Virus record (IMG/VR): IMGVR_UViG_3300035190_001906
Location: 1 to 58,751 of that record
Length of the DNA: 58,751 bases
Source: a virus
Reading direction: 5' to 3' (one strand)
A program made the translations under genes and the position numbers. Every line of letters starts with the position of its first letter. Position 1 is the stretch's first letter. Shown here one piece after another: positions 12,301 to 24,300 of this stretch. The notes beneath the pieces were generated by a model. The model was not told the origin of the DNA, made no database searches, and was given only the letters and a program-made list of their open reading frames with translations.

Positions 12301-15300
12301 GGGGATTCGAGATATTATCCAAAACACCCTAGTTGTCCCCATCGAATTTATCCAATCTGCCTGGGAAGGATTTGTTGCTAAATTCGGCGGGATTCTAACC
12401 CCTATCGTCAAACCCGCATTAGATATCGCTCAACACTTAATCAATGCCCTCAACCACAATCCTACAGAACGGATTCCCGAAGCATGGGAAGGGGCAAAAG
12501 AGAGAATCCAAGGTAGTTTAACCGGATTGGTTGACACGGGGTACAGGGCTGGAAATCAATTAAATCAAGCTCTTGACCCCACAAAAGCAGGAGAACGCAA
12601 ACATTTAGCTGCTGTTGTCAAGGAAAAATTAACAGGGATTAAATTTGAAGATCAAGGTTATTTAGATAGATTTAAACAATGGTTTTCTTCTTTGCAAGAA
12701 AGCATTACGTCCGTATTTAGCCAAAATTTAATAACCAACAATAAGCTAGATATCCAGACCGAATTAATGCAAAAGCAGTTGAAAATTCAGGAATTTCAAC
12801 AAGCTCAAAATTTGTGGAAGACTTTAAGTAACCGCGATCGCAACACTAAAATCCAAGGCTTTTTAGAAAGCAAAGATTGGTTCCAATCTATTAAAGGTGC
12901 TGTCAACAAAACACCGTTAAAAAGCCTTGGAGGAACATTCGCAGGGAAGCAATTAACTAAAGTAGGTGGTTTCCTGGCAATGACCATGGGACTAAGCGGA
13001 GGGCCTTTATTATCACTCTCCTTGGGAATTGGGGCAGTAACTACAGCTTTAGCACTCTTGTATTCAGTCTTTGCTGATGATTTTGGAGGGATTAGAACAA
13101 AGTTAGAAAAGGTGATTGGCAAGATTACACAATTATTTGTGATGTCTGTGCAAGCAATTAAGTCCGCATGGGTTGGATTTGTCAGTTGGTTCTTTGATAT
13201 GCCCTTGGTACAAGCTGCATTGGTTATCGCTAAAGGATTAATCAATGCCTTGAATCACAATCCAACAGAACGAATCCCCGAAGCATGGGAAGGGGCTATT
13301 ACTCGGATCAAAGAGATGTTCGGATGGTTAATTGCTCCTGCACAAGCGATCGCATCTAACTTAACTAATTTATTCAGTCCCGTAACACAATGGTTCTCTG
13401 GTTTGTTTAAACCGAAACAATCTCAATCTACACCCATTCAGAAACATCAATTAATCAATAAAGAAAGTCGATCAATCTCATCTAACTCAATTTGGGAATT
13501 GTTGGTAGCAAAAATTGGATTGCTAATTATCAAGATTACCGAAATTGTTAAATCTTTAAATACTTATAATCAGAAATTTACTCAATTTAACCAGAGATTA
13601 GACGAAAAATTAAATGCTTTAATTCAGAACTTACCTGAAAGGATGCAAGGGAAAAGAAAATCCAACTCAGACATCTATACGGCAATTGGATTCGCAGTTG
13701 CACTGAAAACCAGTGGATTCATGTCGGCAATGCTTGGGTTGTTCAATATCACCAAGGAAATATATGGCTTACTTGCCAAAGGAACTATTCAACAGGGAAT
13801 TAGAAATTATGTTGGCAGCGAGAAATTCACCAACTTCAGAGATAAAGCAAAATCAGTTTCCAGTAAAATCAAACCGTTCCAACCCCTCCTCCCGATTACC
13901 TCATTCTTGGTTCCCCAGGTTGCACCTATAACGGGTTTATTGTCTACCTTTGTTCTGGTAATGGAAGATTTACCTGGATATTTAGAGAAGTTTGGTAAGT
14001 TCATTCCTTGGATTGCTGGGTTGTCGGGAGCATTGTTAGGGGTGGTAACAGTTTTAGAAATTCTCACCCCACACCTTAATGTTTTAGGAGTAATTGCCGG
14101 GGGGATTGGTTTTATATTCCGAGGCATATCCGGTGTAATCACAGGATTTACAGATACACTCAGAAACTTCAACAAGGAAAGTAGTCGAGGTGATTTAAGT
14201 CAACAATCCTCATTCTTCTCGGATTTTGTTCAAACCGCAGGTAAAATTTCTGCCTTGGGTGAATCCTTGGGAACTAAGTTTGGCGAATTTCTAGCATTTG
14301 CTTTCGTTGACCCCATTCAATTCATCATGAGAGCTTGGCTGGGATTCTCGGAATGGTTCTCTAATTTACCTCTGGTCGGTCATGCCCTAAATATTGCCAC
14401 CGGATTAATTAACGCCCTCAACCATAACCCTACAGAACGCATCCCTGAAGCCTGGGATGTGGCAACCAACCGAATCTCTGGAATGTTGGGTGATACTGTC
14501 ACCGTTGCTCAAAAAACAGGGCAACAGATGACAACCGCTTTGAGTTCGGGTGTTGATACTGTTAAATCAGGTGCGATCGCAGTTCGAGATAATTCCGTCA
14601 AGACAGTTCGGAATGTTTTTCTAGGTGATATGAGTCCTTTTGCTGATTTACTTGATAATATTTTTCGAGACAACCTGAGATTTTCTACACAACAAATTTT
14701 TTCAGTGTTAGTGTCTGTTCTTGGCGTTCAAAATCAGATATTAGCTGAAACTCGAAAAGTAGTTGAACAAGCGATCGCAATCAACACAACAATTCAAGGA
14801 CTCAACCAAACCGTCTCCGGTTTCAATACTTCTATTGACAATACAACTGACAAATCAATCTTAGATGAAGTCACAAAATTCAATACTAATCTCGCGGTTG
14901 TGCAGGAATATTTAAAACCGAAACCTGTTGTTGCTCCAGAAAGGGGTGAAAAAGTCGCAAAATCTAATGCTAATTGGTTTGATCATTTATTTAATAATCC
15001 AATGTCGGAACAAATTGCTTTGCGGCAAAACCAATTGATTCAAGAAATGGTTAACAACAGTAAATCCAGTAGTTTAACTTTAAGCTCTGAATTTTCTAAG
15101 TACGTTTTTAAAGAAGAAAAAACAGGTAAAACCGAGTTAACAAAAGAAGGTCAAATCTATTTAGAGACAAAAATAGCAAAAGAATATCGAGATCATGAAG
15201 GTGCTTTTTCCAAAGAATTTGTACAATATTTTGCAACCAAGTACGGTAGAACCAAGGAACAAGTTTATCAAGAAGGTTTACAGAAACAACCTATTATAAA

Positions 15301-18300
15301 AGAAGCTATCAAAGCATTGCCCGAAACACAAAAAAGTTTAACGGAAAAACAATCTACCCCAGGAAATAAAATCGCAGGTGGTTTTAATCCATTGGGGCAA
15401 GAAGGATTTTTGGGGATTGGGGGGAATCAAAAAGGGTGGAGAATGGATCAAACTATCTATAATTCGGGAACTACTCTTGGTGGGGTAGAAAGAGACTTAA
15501 CATCCGCAGCTAACTATATCAAAGGCTTTGGTGGAAACTTGTTAACTAGCACACTTGATTTATTCCAGGGGGGTGAAGCATCAATTCGAGATAAGGTAAC
15601 ACAACAGGTATCAGCACGTCAAAATCAGTTAATTTATGAAATGGCTAATAATAGTATTTCTGAAAGTTCGGCTTTACGTTCTGAATTTTCTAAATATATT
15701 ACTAGGGGACAATATGGGAATCCAGAACTAACACAAGAAGGTCAGACTTACCTAGAGAAAAAATTAGCCACAGAATATCGCGATCGCAAAGGAGCATTCT
15801 CAAACGAAATCCTACAAAATTTTGCTGGTAAATCTGGTAAAACAGCAGATCAGGTTCATAATATTGGTTTACAAGGACAGCCAATTATTCGAGAAGCAAT
15901 TAAAGCATTGCCTGAGAAGGAGAAAAGTTTAGCTGAAAAAATAGCCCCTCAGATTGACCGTGTTGTTCAATCAATAGATCAATCTTCTAAAATACTTAGC
16001 GGTATTATTCAGTCAATAGATCAAACCTCTAAAATACTTAGCGATATCTTAAATGAATTTAAGATTCCTGACGAAATCAAACCTTTGGTAGAAATACCAA
16101 TTCAATCCATGCCTCAGTCTCAATCCCAACCCAAGCAAAGTTTGTGGGATAATTCAACTAATTTTGTAGCTGATTTATGGGGTAAAGTTACAAGTTATTT
16201 TGATGGATATTATGCCAAAACAAAGGTTCCATACAAAAATCCGCAAAAACTTACTGAACCCAGTATTCCAGATTTTAAAAATAATATTGTTCCTTATCGC
16301 CCCAAGAGTGTTGGTGATGTTGTTAACCCGATTATTAAAGAAAAAACCAGTAAATTAATTCCCGTTGTCCAACAAAAAGCAAGTCAAATAATTCCTGCTG
16401 CTCAACAAGCCGTTAGTGGATTAGCGGAGCGTTGGCAAAAACATCGGAAAAATGAACCCGTTGTCGATGACTTAGTTACCAACGCAGAAACCGAGTGGGA
16501 TAATAAGGAATCTTGGTGGGAGAAAAACTTTAAATCTATCCGAAAATCTTGGGGTCTTACATCTTCCACAGTCTCAAAAGGGATTGATAAATTAGTTGCC
16601 CAGGCTCCTGATCAGGGATATGAATTACAAAAAGGATTAGCTGAAGGTTCTCCAGGGCCTACTTTCTATATTCGGAAATACTGGAAGAAAACCATTAATC
16701 AAGTCACCGACTGGATGGGTGACTTGGCGGGGAGTGCCGCTAAAACCGGAATTTCCCTAGCTCAATCTATGGGAGTGGGAACTGTTAAAACCGCGATCGC
16801 TATTACCCCATTTGTCTCGGAAGCAACTAAAAATGAAGCCATTCAAAGTATTGAGGCGGGGATAATCTCAATTCAAGATCGATACGATTACCTAGAAGCT
16901 CAAGGATTTGGAAATCTGGGGGTACTATTTGAACCTGGTGCAGCGCAAGTTACCGATGCCCTGCAACTTCTGGGAGGAGATATCGCTGATTTTGCCAAGC
17001 GATCAGTCAATGCCTTATTAACTTTGAACTTTGGGGAACTAGCTCAGGCTTCTAAAGACTTTGGTGGGAACTTAGCCTTTGCCCTGAAAGGATTGACTGC
17101 CGGATTTAATAGTATGGGATTAAGCGCGATCGCAGCAGGTGCAGCCGTTCTCACTGGCATGGCTCCGGCAATTATTACAATTGGTGCGATCGCATTTGGG
17201 GCTGCGGTAATTCTGGCGAACTTCCTGGGGATTCGTTCAATCCTGAAGGGTATTATTCAAATTCTGGTTGCCACAGGGAAAATAGTATTCTTTACATTTA
17301 TGGCTGCCGGACGAGTCCTGAAAGGATTTAGTTTAATCCTGAGAGGATTGTTTGGTGATAGCGAATTGATCAAACAAGGGATTGCCGAAATTAAAGATGC
17401 GTTTCAAGTTCTGGGTCAACAACTCAAATTAGAGTTTAAAGCGATCGCGCAAGGATTCCTGTCTATTGGAGAGGGATTGAAAATTGCTTTAGTTCAAATC
17501 TTCCCGTTCCTAAAACAACCGCTTCAAGATTTAAAACAATGGTTTGACGAATTTTGGTCGGTCTTTGCCCTCAGTCCCGAAAGGGCAGGACGGATGGCTG
17601 CTGAAGCTTTGATTGACTTTGTTAAAAATATCTTCCGAGCATTTAATAACCTACGTCTTTCTGTTATTAGCACTTGGCAGAAGATGATGGTTTGGTTCAA
17701 GATACAACTTTGGCAAGCTAAAGATTGGGTTGTTGAGGCATTCCGTAAAATGTCTCAGCTTGATTTTAGTTTCCTCCAAGATATTCCCAATGCTTTGTTA
17801 AACGGCTTTAAGTGGGTTGCAGAAAAAATTCCTACTTTATTCCAAGGCACAGGGGACGGAATCCTCAGTCGGATACTGAACCCGATTCGAGATGGATTTA
17901 ATGCGATCGCGCAATTTGTTAAAGGGTTTAGCGATCGTATTAATGAAGAACTCCAACTGGTATTCCCTGGATGGATGAAATCTTTGGGGCAATCCATAAT
18001 CCCTTTATTTGACACACTCTCGAACGGAGCGCAGGGTTTACGAGATGCAATTGTAAATCTAGGAGCGCAGTGGGTAAAATTAGCACTGGGATTTGATCTA
18101 CCAATCGGATATCCTTTCTTTGAATTTTTAGATAGTCTAGTACAACGCTTCCAGTCAACTGTTGTAACCATTGAAAAAGCCTGGTTAAAATTCTTTGTTA
18201 ATGCCGGGAAACTAGAATGGAATCAGATTACCGAAGATATTGGAAATACTCTCAAGTCAGGGTTTAAATCTCTAGCTACTTCCGTTGGTCAACTTTGGAA

Positions 18301-21300
18301 TCAGTTCTGGTCAACGGTTTTAGAAGCACCAACATTAAAAGGAAAAGTAGACGCTTTTATGTCTAACTTCTCCTTTTTGAGTATTCTAAATTATGTTGAT
18401 GATGTTGCGATCGCCTTTGATAGACTCAGGGAAAAAGTCGGTCAAGTCACTTCCTGGTTATCTAATTTAATTACAACTTGGAATCAAGTTACCGATAAAG
18501 CTCCTAAACTCAAACTTGATATTGATACCGCATCCCTAGAAACTAAAGCTAATAATTTAATTGATAACGTTCAGGGTAAATGGAATCAATTAGTTAAATT
18601 CTTTGAGAATCCTAAATGGCCGACAGCGCGACAAACTTGGCAAGGGTTGTTAGATGGTTATGGGTGGCTGCGATCGCAGTTCCGCACTATTACCGATTGG
18701 TTTGGACGTACCCCCGAAATGTTAGCCCCTTTCTTTAATCAGTTGAAACTTGGGGCTGATAAGGTTGGTGAGTTTCTATTCAATATGGAATTGCAGTGGG
18801 TGAAATTAGTTTTAGCTTTTAATCTTCCCCTCCCCATGTTCTATCAATTGTTTGAATTTATTAACGCAATTCCGAAGTTGTTTAAAGCGGGAGTAATTCA
18901 AGTTGAAACCAGTTGGACATGGTTGGCTAACGAAATTGCTAATTTAAACTGGAAAACCTTAACCCATGTTTGGAACGGATTTAGTAAATTATTTGGGTTG
19001 CTGGGTACATCCTTGGATTTCGCCGAAAATAAATGGCGAGAGTTTCAATCTTATATTTTGACTTCTCCACAACTTCTTGCACCTATATTCGAGAAACTCA
19101 GAAATGGGTTACAAGGGTTTAGTGGTCTTATTGTTAGGTTATTTGAAAGATGGAAAAATTTTGCTACCCAATTCCATCTTCCTCACTTAGAAGGACTTTT
19201 TACTCCGTTGTATGCACTTTCCGAAATTTTTCAAATGGTTTTAACCGGAATTGAAACCCGATGGGAGAAATTTGCAACTTGGTTAGGGACAACTGAATTA
19301 TTTAGTTATGTCCTGGGTGGGTTGAAAAATTTATCCTACGCCTTCAGTACGGTCACGGGATTTATCGGTAGACATTGGAATACATTGGTTGAGTTTTTGC
19401 GGTCAACTCAATTATTGGTACATTTAGGTAATGGTATTGTTCTCTTAGTTGAATTTGTTGATAACCTGTCTACTACCATCAGTAACCTAAAACAGCGTTG
19501 GAATACCTTCTTGGAAGCCAACGAGACAACAGTTAAACGAATTAAACAGGCGTGGGAAGGATTTACGACAAGTTTCAAAACTATCCTCAAACCAATTGTT
19601 GAGTTTGCGCTAGATATTGCTCAGAAATTAATTAACGCCTTAAACCATAACCCGACTGAGAGAATCCCCGAAGCGTGGCGTAAAGCGGTTGAATTTATCC
19701 AAGGAAAATTGTCGGGATTGCTAGACTTCGCTAAGGACATTGGTAAACAATTGGTCTTTGCGTTGGTCGGGAAGGATAATGTTACTGGATTCTTTACCCG
19801 TTTTAATAAGGAGTTGGGCGAATCGAACTCTGTTGTCACGGAAATCAAGAGTAATCTTCGCGCTTTGTTTAACGATGTTAAGACGGTTTTCTCTAATGTA
19901 TTGAGTGCAATATCAGAGATTTCTGCTATTGGACTCCCTCTTATTAGAATAATGCTTGAATCCATTAAAACGGAATATACAGTTTACTTTAATTCAATTG
20001 TTACTTTATTTAAAAACACAAAAACTTATCTGGCAACCAGTTTTACCAATGTATTGACGGGAATAGCAAACTCAATAAAATTTGATTTACTGATTGCATC
20101 TTTGGGCGAAGTTAAAACACAAGTAGATGAACTGTTTAGAACATTATCTGGTGTTTTCTCTAGTTTTGGGCAAGCATTGGTAAACTTCAAATTTGGATCG
20201 GGTAGAATACTGAAGTTTATCAAGAGCTTTGGTGAAACTGCCGTAAATGCTGTAAGTGGTTTGTTTTCTGCGATTGGTCAACAATTAGGAAGTGCTGCGA
20301 CCGAGATAAAATCGGGAATAGGATTAGCGTTTAGTGGTTTTATTACCCAACTTAGAACACTCCGAACAGGAATAGAAACAACGCTCACATCAATCTCTGA
20401 ATATTTCTCTAAATTTGGAGCTATCAAGGACAAATTTATTGGTTTTATCTCAGTGGTCTTTAGTGGAATCAAAGGTTTTATTTCTGGTATTGTTGACTAC
20501 TTCAAACAGTTCTTTACTGAATTAGTCGCAGCAAAAAATGTAGGTGAAGCCTTTGCGATTATTTTAGGCGGGTCACTGAAAGGAATTTTAAATACAGTTA
20601 ATTTCCTGTCTTCTGCTTTTGTCCAGTTGGCTTCTATTATTCTGCACCCTATTCAATCTATTAAGAAATTTGGCGAGGTTACGGGATTGACCGACCTGTT
20701 GAAATTATCTATTGAGGGGTTAACAAATGTATTCAAAACCTTAATTTCTGTAGTTGGTTTCTTTATTCGGTTGGCAGTCGATGGATTGGTATTGATTTTA
20801 AAAATTACAGTTAGATTGTTTCAAGCAATCCTTGACCCCATTACAGCTTTCCGTGATTTAGATAAAGGAATTACATCGGTAGTGCGATCGCTTGGAGAAG
20901 CTGCTCCAGGGTTAAAACCACTACTTGATATTTTGGATTTTACAAGAAAAATATTACAAGATTTAACTATAAATTTTGCTAAATTCTCAGCAGGATTTGG
21001 TGTTGGCTTTGTGAAAGGGTTTATTGGCGAGATGGAAAATCTCTACAATGCTTTGATTAAATTTAAAGACCCTTTGATGACAATCTCAGAAGCCTTTGGA
21101 AAAATATTTTCGTTTATCACAGAGAGTGTACCTAAAGCATTCTCTGAAATCTCAAAATTATTTACTCCCGTACAAAAAGTAGTGACGGAGGTTAACAATG
21201 GATTGACGGCTGTTGCGCCAGCGACAACCGCGATCGCTAATAGCATATCAACTGTTGCGCCAGCGACAACCGCGATCGCATCTGGTATGTCAACTGTTGC

Positions 21301-24300
21301 GAATAGTGCGACAACCGTTGCTAATGGTGTTTCAAACGCTGCTACGAATATAACGGCTGCTGCTAATGCTGTACAGGGGATTACCACTGGGGTTACAGAA
21401 CTTGGTAATAGTCTGACCAATGTTGGCGGTGAAATTGGTCAGACTACCACTGCGATCGCGGAAACAGCAAAACAGATAATTAATATATTCCGCATTGGGG
21501 AAGATTTGGGTCGTAAATTTGGGTCAGTTAGTGCTACTGCTTTTACATCAGTTATCAATGTTACAAGGGATTTGATTACTGTGTTTGCAGATTTACTAAA
21601 TAAATATGCAGTTCCTTTCTTAAATACTTTAGCCAGAATAGCTAAGTTTGTAGCTTACTTCTCGAAAGGTTTATTCACGGGATTATTCACAGAAATATCT
21701 AAAGTTACTCCTGCCTTCAAGGAGATTGGGAGAGCAATCCTCAAAATACTGGGGGCATTAAAACGACTCGCTCCTATTATTGCTACTGCGATCGCAGCGT
21801 TTTATGGGTTTAACGCTTTATCTCCTGTTGTTGATTTTATTGGTCATATTTTAAATCACTTTGATTTATATCCTGCCGCGATCGCACTTGTAACAGGCGC
21901 AATCGGAACATTAGTTTTAAATTTCAAAAACTTATTTGATACAACAAAAAGCTATACAGAAATTGCTGAAAGTTTAGGGAATAAAATTGGTGAGATATTC
22001 GGGGGGATGGTGAATCTAGCTATTAAATCTATTCAAACTATTGTCTCGGTTATTGCGGAGGTGTTAGACGCGGTTTCTAAAATACCCAACGCAATCCTTC
22101 ACCCTATTGAGACGTTTGAATCTGTGATGACAGGAGCGGGAGATGTTATTTCCGATAAGTTTGATGGGGTTACTCAAGGGATTGGGGGTAAGTTTCAGGG
22201 AATGTTTAATGGAATCAAGAAGCGTTTAGGTCTATTTGTTGAAGAAACTGAAGTTGAAGGGGGAAGCGTGGAACAAAACTTATCTAACGATCCTCCTGGC
22301 CCTACTTACATGATTCGTAAGAAGTGGTTTGAGATGTTGGATATGATCGGGGATCGAGTTGAAGATTTCACGTCCTTTACTAAAAAACAAGGACAGAAGA
22401 TTCAATCCGCAGTTACAATCTCTCCACAAGTATCTTTAGGTGATCAAACTCAATCTTTGCGGAATCAGTTTGGAGTAATTCAACAAATTCAACAGGCTCA
22501 GGCAGATAGCGTTCAAAATTTAGGTAGTAATGGATTGCGAGGAGTTTTAGTTTCAATCAATTCCTTGATGTCTAATTTTTCTGGTCAACTTAAACCATCG
22601 CTATTTCTTCTGAATGAATTTGTTGATGCGTTTGTTGATATTAAAACCTTGTTACCCAGTCTCCAAATGGAGATGATAAATTTCGGAAAAGCCGTCGCTA
22701 TTTCAAATTCAATTGCTGCTGGAACTTTTTCTGATTTAGCGATCGCAATGAATTCTTTTCGTTCTTCAAGCCTCCCAATGCTACCGTCCTCAGATCGTTC
22801 AAATCTCCCTGTGTTAGCATCGCCAGATCGTCTAAATTCTTATTCTTCTTATTCACAGTCTGATGTAATTGACGTAGAGTTTAGGGTACTTGGCACGGAA
22901 CCCATTCCCAATATTTCTGATGGTGTTCAAGGTTTGGATGGTGGGTTACAGGGATTGCGTGGAACATTAATTTCTGTAGGTTCCCTGTTATCTAACTTCG
23001 CACCCGAATTAGCAACTCCGCTTTTTGTCCTGAATGATTTTATTGATGCGTTTGTAGATATTAAAGCATTGCTTCCAACCCTGGAGGCGGGCGTATTGGC
23101 TTGGGGAAATTCGATCGCGGCTTCTAACTCATTCGTTGGCGGAACATTTACTTTACTCAAGGCTGCTGCATTAAAAGCCTATACAACCTTGCTTGTTCCC
23201 ATACTGCCATTCTTGCCAATTATTTTAGGGGTTATTGCTGCGGTCGGATTATTCTACTTAGCCTTTAAATCCAACTTCTTAGGAATCCGTGATTTAATCT
23301 ATGGTGTGGGTTGGGCATTTAAGAAGTTCTTTGGGGATTTGTTCGGAGGCTTCTTTGCTGCGATTGGTAGTATTTTTACTACGATTGACAGGGAAGTAAG
23401 AGCGATCGCTTCTGTCTTTGGGGAATTAGTTTCTACTGTTATCTCAATCTTTGACCCAATCCTGAAACTATTTGGTATTGATGTCGGCAACAGTGTTTTG
23501 AATCTATCTGATGTTTTATCGGCAGTTGTCAATGCTTTGCTGTTCCCGATTCGGATTCTAGTAAAATCCCTTAACTTCTTAATTACAACTATTTCCTGGG
23601 GAATCCAATTAATAGTTAAATCGTTGATTTTTACTGTCAACGTTATTAAAACGATTTTATCCTTTACCTGGGAACTCATAAAATCAATTCTAATTATTGG
23701 TGCAACTATAGGAGGGATTGTAGCAGTCCTGAACTTTGGTGCAGTTCTAGCTGGGATTGTCTCTGCTTTTGCAACGATAGCAGGTTTAATTGGCTCTATT
23801 AGTGTGATCGTGAGTGGAATAATTTCAGGGATTGTATTTGTAACACCCTTTTTGATTACAGGGGTTGCGTCAGTATTGACAATGATTGGAGGAGCTATTA
23901 CTGGTATTGCGATCGCAATAGCTCCAATTCTTCCTGTAATCCTCTTGATTTCAGGTGTTTGTGCTGTAATTATTGGAGTTGCTTTTGTTATCAAGAAAAT
24001 ATTTGAAGGAATTTGGTGGGTAATTTCTTCTGTTATTAACTCGATTTCATCTATTCCTTTCGTCGGTGGTTTATTTGGGGGTCAACCTAAAACAGAAAAA
24101 CCCCCAGGTTATGCAACTGGGGGTTTAGTTAAAGGATCGGGAACAAGTACAGGAGATCGTATTCACGCAAAACTCTCACCTGGAGAATATGTAATTAATG
24201 CCTCCTCAACTAAAGCCAATCTTCCTTTACTTGACGCAATTAATACAGATAAAGCAAGCGTAATATCAACTCCTCAAATCATGGCATCGCCTACATTTGC

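Noticed and set aside
23299-23994. Long minus-strand open frame of 231 codons inside the tape measure gene
   Set aside because: It is the mirror of a hydrophobic stretch; the Ile/Thr/Pro-rich translation is typical of antisense reading and there is no ribosome site. The same holds for the minus-strand frames at 12043-12411, 12805-13245 and 17755-18171.
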